The notes under the pieces are model-generated. The model did no database searches and was not told the DNA's origin. It saw only the letters and a list, made by a program, of their open reading frames with translations. A stretch of DNA of 50,609 nucleotides. It comes from Frankia sp. QA3 (GTDB lineage Bacteria; Actinomycetota; Actinomycetes; Frankiales; Frankiaceae). The DNA is taken from the NCBI RefSeq assembly GCF_000262465.1, contig NZ_CM001489.1, positions 1,982,568-2,033,176 on the forward strand. Reading direction: 5' to 3'. Of the stretch, positions 15,421-23,416 are shown piece after piece. Every line of letters begins with the position of its first letter. Position 1 is the stretch's first letter. The translations under genes were made by a program, and so were the position numbers.

Positions 15421-15798
15421 GTGCTCGATGACGCCACACCGCTGTTCACTCAGATCGCCCAGCGGCTGGCCGAGGAGATCGCCGACGGCGCCCTCGCCGA
15501 GGGCGAACGGGTGCCCTCGACCAACGAGCTGGCCGCCTACTACCGGATCAATCCGGCCACCGCGGCCAAGGGCCTGGGCGTGCTGACCGACGACGGGCTG
15601 CTGGAGAAGCGCCGGGGCATCGGCATGTTCGTCGCGCCCGGCGCCCGCGGCCGCCTGCTCGACGAGCGCCGCCGCCGTTTCACCGAGCGCTACGTGCAGC
15701 CGTTGGTCGCCGAGGCCGGCCGGCTCGGCATCGACCCCGACGAGCTGGTGGCGCTGATCCGGCAGGCCAGCCACACCCCAGGAGGCATCACCCTGTGA
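15421..15798 (+). CDS. GntR-family (YtrA subfamily) regulator
   Basis: This 125-residue protein has the winged helix of GntR: PLFTQIAQRLAEEIADGALA, then EGERVPSTNELAAYYRINPA and TAAKGLGVLTDDGLLEKRRG. Only a short helical tail follows, as in the YtrA subfamily, which controls adjacent ABC transporters. GTG 15421 is set by AGGGGGAG at the right distance; GTG 15394 in frame is the alternative. The stop overlaps the start of the ATPase gene by 4 bp. Confidence 0.88.
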   Translation: MLDDATPLFTQIAQRLAEEIADGALAEGERVPSTNELAAYYRINPATAAKGLGVLTDDGLLEKRRGIGMFVAPGARGRLLDERRRRFTERYVQPLVAEAGRLGIDPDELVALIRQASHTPGGITL

Positions 15799-16691
15799 CG
15801 GCCACGATCACGGTGAGCGGCCTGACCCGCCGCTACCGCCACCACCTCGCCCTCGACGACGTCGGACTCACCGTCGACGGGCCGTCCATCACCGGGCTGG
15901 TCGGCCGCAACGGCGCCGGCAAGACCACGTTGCTGCGCATCGTCGCCGCGCAGGAGCTTCCCACCGCCGGGCGGGTGCTCGTGTTCGGCGCCAGCCCGAT
16001 CGAGAACGACGCCGTCCTGCGCCGCATGGTGTTCGTGCGCGAGGACCAGACCTTCCCCGACATCAAGGTCCGCGACGCCCTGAAGGCGGCGTCGTGGTTC
16101 CATCCCCACTGGTGCGGCGAGCTGGCCGAGACGCTGATCGGCGAGTTCGACCTGCCGACCGACCGGGCGATCAAACGGCTGTCCCGGGGGATGCGCTCGG
16201 CACTGAGCATCGTGATCGGCCTGGCCGCACGGGCCGAGGTCACGCTGTTCGACGAGCCCTACGCCGGCCTCGACGCCGTCGCCCGCCGCCTGTTCTACGA
16301 CCGGCTGCTCGCCGAGTACGCCGAGCACCCCCGCACGGTGCTGCTGTCCACCCACCTGATCGACGAGGTCGCCGGCCTGCTGGAGCGGGTGGTGATGATC
16401 GACCGCGGACGGGTCGTCCTCGACGCCGCCGCCGACGACATCCGCGGCGAGTGGACGACCGTGAGCGGCCCGAGCGCCGCGGTGGAGCAGCTCGTCGCCG
16501 GGCGCCCCACCCGCGGCCGCCGCCGGATCGCCTCCCAGGAGTCCGTCATCGTCGCCGGGGCCCTCGACGACATCGACCACCTGCGCGCCCGCGAGCTGCA
16601 CCTGCGCGTCGAACCCCTGTCGCTGCAGCAGGTGGTCGTCCAGGCCTCGAATCCGGCCGCCGAGGAACCGAACGACAGGACGCACGCATGA
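15795..16691 (+). CDS. ABC transporter ATP-binding protein
   Basis: This 298-residue ATPase has Walker A GRNGAGKTT, a Q-loop region VREDQTFPD, signature LSRGMRSALS, Walker B VTLFDEP, D-loop AGLDAV and switch His in LLSTHLIDEV. The signature departs from LSGGQ, as is common in the YtrB/EcsA-like group. It overlaps gntR upstream and the permease gene downstream by 4 bp each, so the three form a tightly coupled operon. It powers the permease coded next, probably for efflux; the substrate is unknown. Confidence 0.9.
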   Translation: MTATITVSGLTRRYRHHLALDDVGLTVDGPSITGLVGRNGAGKTTLLRIVAAQELPTAGRVLVFGASPIENDAVLRRMVFVREDQTFPDIKVRDALKAASWFHPHWCGELAETLIGEFDLPTDRAIKRLSRGMRSALSIVIGLAARAEVTLFDEPYAGLDAVARRLFYDRLLAEYAEHPRTVLLSTHLIDEVAGLLERVVMIDRGRVVLDAAADDIRGEWTTVSGPSAAVEQLVAGRPTRGRRRIASQESVIVAGALDDIDHLRARELHLRVEPLSLQQVVVQASNPAAEEPNDRTHA

Positions 16692-17380
16692 CCACCTGGC
16701 GCATCATGATCACTATCGCCCGCTACCACCTCCTGCAACGGCTCCTCTACCTCGTGCTGCCCTGGGCCATCCTGGCGTTCAGCTTCGCCGTCAACCTGGT
16801 CATCTCCGCCGAGCTGCCACCCAACACGAACCGCTCCGGCGGCCTGGCCACGATCTACGTCTACGTGTTCGCCGGCGGGCTGCTCGCCACCGTCCGGTCC
16901 CTGCCGTTCGGGCTCGCCCTCGGGGTCAGCCGGCGCTCCTACTACCTGGGGACCGCCGGGCTCGGCGTCGTCCTCGCCGCCGTCTACGGACTCGCCCTCA
17001 CCGCGGCGCAGGCCCTCGAGCGGGCCACCGGCGGATGGGGCGTGACCCTGCACTTCTTCGAGCTGAGCTACCTGCTCGACGGGCCGTGGTATCTGACCTG
17101 GCTGACCTCGTTCGTGGGCCTGGTGCTGCTGTTCGTCCACGGCATGTGGTTCGGGCTCGTCTACCGGCGCTGGAACCTCACCGGCCTGGTCGCCTTCATC
17201 GCCGGGCACATCAGCACGCTGCTCGCCGCCGCACTCGTCGTGACCTGGACCCACACCTGGGCAGGCATCGGCGACTTCTTCACCGCCCTGAGCGCCGCCG
17301 GACTGACCGGCGTGCTCGCCGCCCTCGCCGCCGCGCTGCTCGCCGGCGGATTCACCACGATCCGCCGGGTCACCGTCTGA
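16688..17380 (+). CDS. ABC transporter membrane protein
   Basis: This 230-residue protein has about six hydrophobic helices, for example LYLVLPWAILAFSFAVNLVI, ATIYVYVFAGGLLATVRSLP, GLGVVLAAVYGLALTAA and LTSFVGLVLLFVHGMWFGLV. No lipobox or catalytic motif is present. It starts inside the ATPase stop (ATGA) and is the membrane half of the GntR-controlled exporter. The family cannot be named beyond ABC-2-like. Confidence 0.82.
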   Translation: MTTWRIMITIARYHLLQRLLYLVLPWAILAFSFAVNLVISAELPPNTNRSGGLATIYVYVFAGGLLATVRSLPFGLALGVSRRSYYLGTAGLGVVLAAVYGLALTAAQALERATGGWGVTLHFFELSYLLDGPWYLTWLTSFVGLVLLFVHGMWFGLVYRRWNLTGLVAFIAGHISTLLAAALVVTWTHTWAGIGDFFTALSAAGLTGVLAALAAALLAGGFTTIRRVTV

Positions 17381-17395
17381 TCGCCCGCGACGAGC

Positions 17396-17664
17396 GGCAC
17401 GGCGCCGGCGTGGCCCAAGGCGGCGGCACTCCAGACGCGGACGGGCGCCGGGCGCATGGCGCCTCCGGCGATCCCGACGAGCACGCGCCGGGGCAGCCGG
17501 CGGCCGCTGTGGGCCAGCAGCGCGTTGCGCCGCCCGTCGACGACGACCGGTCGGCCCCGCTCCAAGGCGCGCAACGCGCAGGCCACCACCTGCTCGGGTG
17601 TGCGCAGCGCGCCGATGCCCGTCGACGCCCCGGTGATGACAGCGGTCTGTCCCTGCAGATCCAT
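17396..17664 (-). pseudogene. Short-chain dehydrogenase with the middle deleted
   Basis: The frame begins MDLQGQTAVITGASTGIG, a normal SDR start with the TGxxxGxG cofactor loop. It then goes straight into LRTPEQVVACALRALERGRP, VVVDGRRNALLAHSGRRLPR and the AGGAMRP end. That is the C-terminus of the same kind of SDR. About 170 central residues are missing, including the catalytic Ser and YxxxK. The join is in frame, so the open frame stays intact and runs on to 17161, antisense to the permease gene. Enzyme activity is not possible. Confidence 0.7.
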
Positions 17665-17779
17665 CGGCATCTCCAGACCATCCGGTCGGGTTGTTGGGGC
17701 AGGCGTGCGGCAACGGCCCTGGCGTGGGGCCTTGCGAGACGAGCGGCGGGCGAGCGGCCACCGGTGCGCCCGGGCAAGG

Positions 17780-18472
17780 TCACCCGCCGGGGCGCACCGG
17801 CACCACCCGAGGGCCCGGCAGCGACGCAGGCGAGCCCGCCGCGCCCCGGCCGCCGCACAGCGCCAGGTCGACGAGGCTGACCAGCACCCGCGCCCGCTCG
17901 GCGAAGAGGGCCGAGGCCCCGGGCCGTCGAAGGACGTCGGTGAGCGACCTCAGCCCGTCGAACGCGGCGACGAGCACCGCCGCGAGGGCGTCGGCGTCCA
18001 CCTCCGCACGCAGGTCACCCTCGGCCTGCGCGCGGCGCACGACGCCCGCGAGCAGCGCCACCCAGGCCGTCATCGGCTCGCGCACCCGCGTGGTGAGCTC
18101 CGGTTCGGCGGCGAGCTCGCGGGCCAGGCGGGTGACACTCCACGCCGCCGGGTCGCGCTCGATCAGCTCGACCATCACCGGGACCATGGCGAGCAGCTCG
18201 TCGACGGCCCGCTCCCGGCCCGCCAGCGCCGCGGCGACCCGGTCGAGGAAACGGGTCTTCTGCTCGGCGAGCACGGCGAGCGCGAGCTCGGCCTTGGAAC
18301 GGAAGTAGAAGTAGAACGCGCCCTTGGTCAGCCCGCAGGCGTCGATCAGCTGCGCCATCGTCGTCGCGGCGTAGCCATGCTCGGCGAACACCACCGCCGC
18401 CGTGCGCAGCAGGTAGGCCCGGGTCGCCTCACCCTTGGCCGTCGCCGGGACCATCGGCGCCGCATCACCCAT
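17780..18472 (-). CDS. TetR-family regulator
   Basis: This 230-residue protein has the TetR helix-turn-helix: RAYLLRTAAVVFAEHGYAAT, then TMAQLIDACGLTKGAFYFYF and RSKAELALAVLAEQ. The C-terminal domain is helical with RFLDRVAAALAGRERAVDEL, as in regulators of SDR and gamma-butyrolactone-like systems. ATG 18472 is chosen because TTGACA on the minus strand (18507-18502) puts the transcription start there, which suggests a leaderless mRNA. The gutted SDR gene downstream may have been its target. Confidence 0.85.
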   Translation of the reverse strand: MGDAAPMVPATAKGEATRAYLLRTAAVVFAEHGYAATTMAQLIDACGLTKGAFYFYFRSKAELALAVLAEQKTRFLDRVAAALAGRERAVDELLAMVPVMVELIERDPAAWSVTRLARELAAEPELTTRVREPMTAWVALLAGVVRRAQAEGDLRAEVDADALAAVLVAAFDGLRSLTDVLRRPGASALFAERARVLVSLVDLALCGGRGAAGSPASLPGPRVVPVRPGG

Positions 18473-18567
18473 GCACCCCACACCAAACCGACCGAGCGGT
18501 ATGTCAACGGACGGGGTCACGCCCACCGGCCGGCCCCGAAGCCCGGCCCCGCGGTAGCGTGATCGCG
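18473..18567. promoter_or_regulatory. Divergent promoters of tetR and the PaiB-like gene
   Basis: On the minus strand TTGACA (18507-18502) is the tetR -35 box, overlapped by the imperfect dyad ACCGACCGAGCGGT (18488-18501), a likely TetR site; the -10 is poor (GGTGTG). On the plus strand TAGCGT (18555-18560) lies 7 nt before ATG 18568, a leaderless arrangement for the PaiB-like gene. Confidence 0.55.
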
Positions 18568-19212
18568 ATGTACATACCGGCGCCGTTCGCGGCCGACGCC
18601 GAGACCATCGGCGCAATCCTCGCGCATCCCGGCGCGGCCGATCTCGTCACCGTCACCCCCGCGGGGCCGCTCGCCTCGGTCGTGCCGTTCGTGCTGGACC
18701 CCGCCCGCGGCCCACACGGCGCGCTGCTCGGCCACCTCGCCCGCGGCAACGACCAGTGGCGCACCGGCCGCGACGGGCCGGCCCTGGTCATCGTGGGCGG
18801 CCCCGACGCCTACGTCTCCCCGTCCTGGTATGCCGCCAAGGCCGAGCACGGCCGCGTCGTACCCACCTGGGACTACGTGCGGGTCCACGTCCACGGGCGG
18901 CTGCTCGTGCACGACGACCCGGTCTGGCTCGCCGACGTGCTGCGCCGCCTCATCGACACCCACGAGGCCGCGCAGGCCGAGCCCTGGTCCCTCGACGACG
19001 CCCCGCGCGACTACCTCGCCGGGATGCTGCGCGCGGTCGTCGGCGTCGAGGTGCTCATCGACCGCGTCGAGGCGGCGGTGAAACTCAGCCAGAACCGTCC
19101 ACCCGGCGACGTCGACGCAGTCCTCGCCGGGCTGCGCGCCCGCGGCGAGCACGCCACCGCCGACGCCGTCGCCCGCCACCGCCGGCGGGCCGCGCCGACC
19201 GCCGGCGGGTGA
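18568..19212 (+). CDS. PaiB-like FMN-binding protein
   Basis: This 214-residue protein begins MYIPAPFAADAETIGAILAH and contains GHLARGNDQWR, GPDAYVSPSWYAAK, VPTWDYVRVHVHGRLLVHDD and LSQNRPPGD. These are all marks of the PaiB family (split-barrel FMN-binding, first known as a negative regulator of sporulation and protease genes). It probably binds FMN or heme and acts in the cytoplasm. ATG 18568 is the family start. It is divergent from tetR and shares its control region. Confidence 0.9.
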   Translation: MYIPAPFAADAETIGAILAHPGAADLVTVTPAGPLASVVPFVLDPARGPHGALLGHLARGNDQWRTGRDGPALVIVGGPDAYVSPSWYAAKAEHGRVVPTWDYVRVHVHGRLLVHDDPVWLADVLRRLIDTHEAAQAEPWSLDDAPRDYLAGMLRAVVGVEVLIDRVEAAVKLSQNRPPGDVDAVLAGLRARGEHATADAVARHRRRAAPTAGG

Positions 19213-19680
19213 TACCCGCTCGGGTGGGTCGAGGGCGGCGCGGCGAAGCCGGTATGCCCCACCGGCCAGGTCCACACCCGCGCCCGCGACCCGGCGGCAC
19301 CCACCCGAGTCACCCACCCCGCACCCACCCGGCGCCCACGTGGGCCCGCCCGCGCCCACGCCGGCCCTGACCAGGTCCGCGGCCGAATCCGCGGCCGACT
19401 CCGCGCCGGATGCACCCGGTCCGATCGGGCCCCCCACAGCCCCACTACACGCCTCACCTCCCGCCCACAAGAGGAGGAATGTCCCGAATGGACAACCCGG
19501 GGGCGGTGTGGAGTTCATCGAAGCTCTGTACAGACCCCCCCGTCCGCGCGGTAGCGTGCCCAGCGTCACGTCGTCGGCCGATCCGACTACGCACCGGTAG
19601 CACCGTCGCCGTGGACGTGTTACCGATGACCCGAGGTCGGACCCCAGCTCCGGCACGCCGGAGCGGAGGGGATGGAGGGC
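19213..19680. other. 468-bp intergenic region, Pro/Arg-coding-like and C-rich
   Basis: The first 270 bp are C-rich with CACCC runs, without a convincing gene. AAGAGGAGG at 19469-19477 followed by ATG 19479 looks like a ribosome-binding site, but the short frame that follows is low quality. CTGTACAG (19524-19531) and TAGCGT (19553-19558) may be parts of the promoter of the gene at 19681. I see no gene I would defend. Confidence 0.4.
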
Positions 19681-20634
19681 ATGGACGCGGTGGAGCTGCC
19701 GGGCGCGCAGGTGCCGGACCGGTTCGGCCTGTCCGCCGCCGCCCGCGCCGCGGCGATGATCTCCCGGGAGATCGCCTACGCCGACCCCGACCCGCTGGCA
19801 CTGAGCGAGTTCGACGACCGCCTGTACCGCTACGCCACCACCCTGCTCAGCGTGCCCCACACCAGCCTGCTCGGCCCGATCATCGGCGACTGGCGCCGCG
19901 TGCAGGCCGCCCTGGCACGGCGGCTGTCACCCGCGGTGCACATCGAGCTGACCCGCGTCGCCGGCTACCTGTCGTTCTACCTGGGCGTGCTGTGCGCCGA
20001 CATCGGCGCGGACACCTCCGCCCGCCGCTTCGCCACCCTCACCGAGCAGTTCGCCGCCCAGCTCGACGACCGGCTGCTCACCGGCACCTCCCGCAGCCTG
20101 GACGCCACCATCGCCTTCGCCGACGGGCGCCTCGACGCCGCCCGCGACGCCGCCGCCCGGGCCGCCGCCGTCGAGCATCCCTACCTGCACGGCTGGGCCG
20201 CCGCCGCCCAGGTCACCCTCGCCGCGGCCGCCGGGGACGAACCCGGCGTGGACGCCGCGCTGGCCCGCCTGCGTGACCGCCCGGTCGTGCGCGGCCTGCG
20301 CCATCCCGGCTGGCCCGCCTTCGACGACATCCGCGAGGCGTGCGTCGTCGCCGACGCGATGGCCCGGCTGCACGTGCCCGGCGCCCGCTCCGCGGCGTGG
20401 CGCGCCGTGGCGATCACCACCCCGGGCACCCTCGAACGCGGCTGGGCGCTGGCGGCGCTGGCCACCACGATCGTCAACCACGACCCGGCCACCGCCGGCG
20501 GCGTCCTCGACGAGATGGTCGCCATCCTCGACGTGCGCCCGTCGCGGCTGCTGGCCACCCGGGTGCACGAGGTCCTGCTGCTGATCTCCGCACCCCCGGT
20601 CGACCGCGCCCCCCGCACCGCCGGCGCCACCTGA
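19681..20634 (+). CDS. All-helical repeat protein, function unknown
   Basis: This 317-residue protein consists of paired amphipathic helices such as HIELTRVAGYLSFYLGVLCA, DASLDATIAF-like ADGRLDAARDAAARAAAVEH and GWALAALATTIVNHD. The pattern is that of the TPR-like half of actinobacterial XRE-TPR regulators. No helix-turn-helix domain precedes it. It may be a stand-alone partner or a gene that lost its DNA-binding half. ATG 19681 follows GGAGGGG at a fair distance; ATG 19672 is nine bases earlier in frame. Confidence 0.6.
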   Translation: MDAVELPGAQVPDRFGLSAAARAAAMISREIAYADPDPLALSEFDDRLYRYATTLLSVPHTSLLGPIIGDWRRVQAALARRLSPAVHIELTRVAGYLSFYLGVLCADIGADTSARRFATLTEQFAAQLDDRLLTGTSRSLDATIAFADGRLDAARDAAARAAAVEHPYLHGWAAAAQVTLAAAAGDEPGVDAALARLRDRPVVRGLRHPGWPAFDDIREACVVADAMARLHVPGARSAAWRAVAITTPGTLERGWALAALATTIVNHDPATAGGVLDEMVAILDVRPSRLLATRVHEVLLLISAPPVDRAPRTAGAT

Positions 20635-20697
20635 GCGGCGCCGGGCGGCGCAACGCGCCCGCCTCGTCACGTGGCCCGGCCGCGCCTGCGGGCCCGG

Positions 20698-20755
20698 TCC
20701 ACCCCCGGCGGCCCAGTCCACCCCCGGCGCTCGGTCCACGCCCGGCGGGTCAGTC
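20698..20755. repeat. Three imperfect 18-20-bp repeats at the PPOX gene 3' end
   Basis: GTCCACCCCCGGCG occurs twice and GTCCACGCCCGGCG once, with spacing of 18-20 bp, in the gap between two convergent genes; the series runs into the stop codon region of the PPOX gene. It is probably a small minisatellite. Confidence 0.5.
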
Positions 20756-21175
20756 CGCGATGTCGGCGAGGGCGACGACCTGGGTGGGGGACAGGCGCAC
20801 GAGCAGCTCGCCGGGCACGCCGTTGCGCGCGCCGTACTCCTCGGCCCGCTCGGCCCCCATGTAGCGGGCCGCGATGCGCGTGGCCCAGCGGCGCACCTCG
20901 GCCACATCGTCGGACAGGGCCACCGGTCCGGTCAGGGTGACGAAGGAGTACGGCGGCCGCTCGTCGTCGACACACAGCGCCGCGACCCCGACGCGCCGCA
21001 GCGCCCGGCCCTTCACCGACTCCGCCCCGGTGTTGAACACCACGTCGGCGCCGTCGAGGACGAACCAGATCGGCACCACGTGGGGCCGGCCATCGGCGCG
21101 GACGGTGGCAAGCTTGCCGGTGCGCGTGCCCGCCGAGACGAACTCCCGCCACTGCGCCTCGGTCATCGTCGCCAT
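20750..21175 (-). CDS. PPOX-class F420/flavin-dependent oxidoreductase-like protein
   Basis: This 141-residue protein has the split beta-barrel of the pyridoxamine 5'-phosphate oxidase superfamily: TGKLATVRADGRPHVVPIWF, then DDADVVFNTGAESVKGRALR-like and VGVAALCVDDERPPYSFVTL. The actinobacterial Rv1155-like group uses F420; which cofactor applies here cannot be read. ATG 21175 lies 6 nt after TAGGGT (21187-21182) with no ribosome-binding site, so the mRNA is probably leaderless. Confidence 0.87.
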   Translation of the reverse strand: MATMTEAQWREFVSAGTRTGKLATVRADGRPHVVPIWFVLDGADVVFNTGAESVKGRALRRVGVAALCVDDERPPYSFVTLTGPVALSDDVAEVRRWATRIAARYMGAERAEEYGARNGVPGELLVRLSPTQVVALADIAD

Positions 21176-21251
21176 GCGAGCACCCTATGCCGCCGACCCC
21201 GTCCGCCCGGCCAGGCCACACCCGGCGGACCCGGCCCGCGACCCGCAACGG

Positions 21252-21929
21252 TCACCCCCCACCGCGCCGCCCGGGCCGCGGCCCAGGTGCCGGCGGAGGA
21301 CACCGTCCCGTCAGGCCGACACCCGGTACACCCCCCTCGCCGGACCTGGCCGGATCCGCGGCGATCGGATCCGCGGTGGCCGGACCGGGGGTGGCCGGAC
21401 CGGGGGTGGCCCCGGCGGGCCGGCCACCGGCGGCGCGCAGGCGGTGGCCGCGGCGGACCAGCAGCCGCTCGGCGAGCGCGTCGGCGCGTTCGATGTCGTC
21501 CAGGGTGGCCCGGGTCCGCTGGTCGACCTCCAGGATCGCGGCCAGCAGCTCGGCGGACAGCCGGGTGCGGGCAACGACCCGGGCCACACTCGGCGGCAGC
21601 GCCGCTGCCCCACCCGCCTGCCCGGCCGCCCCACTGCGCGACCCGGCCGCACCGCCCGCGCCCGGACGACCATGGGCAGGACGGGTAGCGACCGGACCGG
21701 CACCACCCGGAGCCACCCCGCCGGGACGGGAGGTGTCGAGCCGCGCACCGGCGGTCGGGCGGGCGGGCGGAGCCGGGCCCACGATCCGGGCGGGGCACGC
21801 CGTCGAGCTTGGGCGGGCGGACCCAGGCTGGCAGGCGGGCGTGGGCTGGCAGGCGGGCGTGGGCTGGCAGGCGGGCGTGGGCTGGCGGGCGGGCGGAGTG
21901 GACCGGGCGGTCAGGTGCAGCAGAGCCAT
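21252..21929 (-). CDS. Repeat-rich hypothetical protein with a helical core
   Basis: This 225-residue frame begins MALLHLTARSTPPARQ and then has four imperfect QPTPAC repeats. A long low-complexity Gly/Pro/Ala part leads to a helical core: SVARVVARTRLSAELLAAIL, then EVDQRTRATLDDIERADALA and ERLLVRRGHRLR. The tail is again Pro/Gly-rich. The core looks real, the flanks uncertain. Several overlapping frames are open here, so the call rests on the core's heptad pattern. No family is recognised. Confidence 0.45.
   Translation of the reverse strand: MALLHLTARSTPPARQPTPACQPTPACQPTPACQPGSARPSSTACPARIVGPAPPARPTAGARLDTSRPGGVAPGGAGPVATRPAHGRPGAGGAAGSRSGAAGQAGGAAALPPSVARVVARTRLSAELLAAILEVDQRTRATLDDIERADALAERLLVRRGHRLRAAGGRPAGATPGPATPGPATADPIAADPARSGEGGVPGVGLTGRCPPPAPGPRPGRRGGG
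21826..21897. repeat. 18-bp minisatellite, four units
   Basis: GGCTGGCAGGCGGGCGTG is repeated three times exactly (21826-21879) and a fourth time with changes (21880-21897). It codes the QPTPAC repeats of the overlapping hypothetical protein. The unit keeps the frame, so copy number could vary without a frameshift. Confidence 0.75.
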
Positions 21930-21998
21930 GCATCAGTGATACCGCGCCAGATACGCACCGCAACGCCTTGACTTCTCCCCGCCGCACGGGATCACCCT

Positions 21999-22064
21999 TT
22001 CCCCACAGGACATCCACAGGGTCACGCCGAGTTACCCACCGCCCCATCGACAGGGTTATCCACA
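21999..22064 (+). other. Cluster of four DnaA-box-like sites
   Basis: A consensus DnaA box TTATCCACA lies at 22056-22064. Three same-strand relatives with two mismatches each precede it: TTCCCCACA (21999), ACATCCACA (22010) and TTACCCACC (22032). Starts are 11, 22 and 24 bp apart, close to whole helical turns. The surrounding DNA (21930-22390) is less GC-rich than the rest and holds no convincing gene. There is no dnaA, dnaN or gyrB nearby, so it is not evidently the chromosomal origin. Confidence 0.5.
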
Positions 22065-22394
22065 TATCGATCTTCATATGACGAACATCACAGATCATCG
22101 AGGCTCGACTGCAGGTCCGCCGAGATGCCGGCGGCGGGACTGCGCCCTCGCGCATCCGCCTGGCCGCCGTAAGGAAGGTCGCGGCGTCCTCTGCGCACGG
22201 TCTCGGCGCCGCAGATCATGCACAGCACAGACCGCCGGCACCGCACCGCCGCCGCCCGCCAGGCCGGCAGCCGTCTTCCCGGCCAGATAACGGCCACATC
22301 GTGCCGAGGTCTAAGCACGGTTCTGAGGCGGAAAACCGCGACTAGCCCTCGGCATGATTCTGCGCCCGACCGATGCCGGCAGGCCGACCAGCCG

Positions 22395-22690
22395 GCCGCC
22401 GTCAACTGCTGGCAGTTCCTCGCGCTCGGCCCGTCGGTGACCGACCCGACCCGGCGGATCAGGCTGATCTGCGACGCCTACGGGCTGCGGCAACGTGCCA
22501 GCCTGGTCGAGACTCCTGTGGCGGCAGGACCGATGCCGCGGCATCGAGGCCGGGGCGCGCCGCCGGGCTGCCGGCGCCTGCGCGAAGCCGGCGCCGCCGA
22601 GGAGGTACGCACGGCGCACCGCCGGGTCGCCGCCCATCGCGACCGCCTGCAGGCCGGGCTCGTCGGGCGCCGCCCCACGCGGGGGTGGCA
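22395..22690 (+). pseudogene. Aminoglycoside-phosphotransferase-family C-terminal relic
   Basis: The frame reads LALGPSVTDPTRRIRLICDA YGLRQRASLVET, then shifts one frame to LLWRQDRCRGIEAGA, and back to LREAGAAEEVRTAHRRVAAH RDRLQAG. This is the C-terminal lobe of the APH-like phosphotransferases common in actinomycetes (VTDPARRIRL...DAYGL). The N-terminal lobe and the catalytic loop are missing and at least two frameshifts are present. A complete member of the same superfamily is coded at 48141. Confidence 0.6.
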
Positions 22691-22810
22691 GCCTGCGCCG
22701 GGTGCCGACCCGTCAACCACCGCCCCGGCTTCACCGCCCCGGCTTCCGCGGGTCGGCTACCCTACCAGACGGTCCTGTTACAGTAGGCGCTGACTGATCG
22801 GGGACTTGAG

Positions 22811-23404
22811 ATGACGCAGTGGGACGACCCCCGGGCGCGCTCCGGCGGACCAGACCCGTACGACCCGCAGGCGCCGCACGGCCAGCCCCCGGCCTCGTAC
22901 GGCCCGTCCGCCCCGGGCAGCCCCTCGCCCTATGGTCCGTCGGCGCCCCATGGTCCGCTGGAAGGCGCTCCCGCGGCCGCGCCGCAGGGCTACTACGACC
23001 CCTACGCCCAGCCGGGCCCCGCGGGCGGTCCAGGACCGGGCGGGCCGGGCGCGCCCTGGGCGGGCCAGCCCTACGGCGGGGCGTATCCGCCGCCGGGCGG
23101 GCCTTACCCGATGGGCGCGCCGCAGCCGTTCCCCGGGCCCGGCCCGCTCGCCCCGCCGAAGTCGGTCGCCGTCGCGCTGCTGCTGACCTTCCTGTGGCTG
23201 GGCGCCGGACACCTCTACGCGGGCCGGATCGCCACCGGCGCCACCCTGCTGATCGTCAACCTGTTCCTGTGGATGCTGTCGTTCTTCATCATCACGCTGA
23301 TCCTCACCGTCCCGGTGTGGCTCATCCTCTGGGTGATCGCCATGATCACCTCGGCGACGGCGGTCAACAACTACAACGCCAGGATCGGCTACCCGCGGGT
23401 CTAG
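22811..23404 (+). CDS. TM2-domain membrane protein with Pro/Gly-rich N-terminus
   Basis: This 197-residue protein has a disordered N-terminal 115 residues rich in Pro, Gly and Tyr. A TM2 domain follows: SVAVALLLTFLWLGAGHLYA GR, a short turn, then two hydrophobic helices TLLIVNLFLWMLSFFIITLI and VPVWLILWVIAMITSA. The GxGHxYxGR turn is the TM2 hallmark. The function of such proteins in actinomycetes is not known. ATG 22811 follows GGGGACTTGAG, and TACAGT about 25 bp upstream may be the -10 box. Confidence 0.88.
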   Translation: MTQWDDPRARSGGPDPYDPQAPHGQPPASYGPSAPGSPSPYGPSAPHGPLEGAPAAAPQGYYDPYAQPGPAGGPGPGGPGAPWAGQPYGGAYPPPGGPYPMGAPQPFPGPGPLAPPKSVAVALLLTFLWLGAGHLYAGRIATGATLLIVNLFLWMLSFFIITLILTVPVWLILWVIAMITSATAVNNYNARIGYPRV

Positions 23405-23416
23405 ACCACCGCCCGG

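Noticed and set aside
19479..19600. Small gene or leader peptide behind AAGAGGAGG
   Set aside because: The frames after the ATG are low quality and run into the next gene in a different frame; no attenuator is visible.
21300..21420. Repeats that could suggest a CRISPR array
   Set aside because: The units are short, adjacent and without unique spacers; no cas gene is present.
21960..22090. Chromosomal replication origin
   Set aside because: The DnaA-box cluster is small and no dnaA, dnaN, recF or gyrB lies in the window.
22088..22405. Minus-strand frame with CMICGAETVRRGRRDLPYGG, like a YgiT-type antitoxin zinc finger
   Set aside because: Only one CxxC pair is present, the second pair and the helix-turn-helix are absent, and no toxin gene is near.
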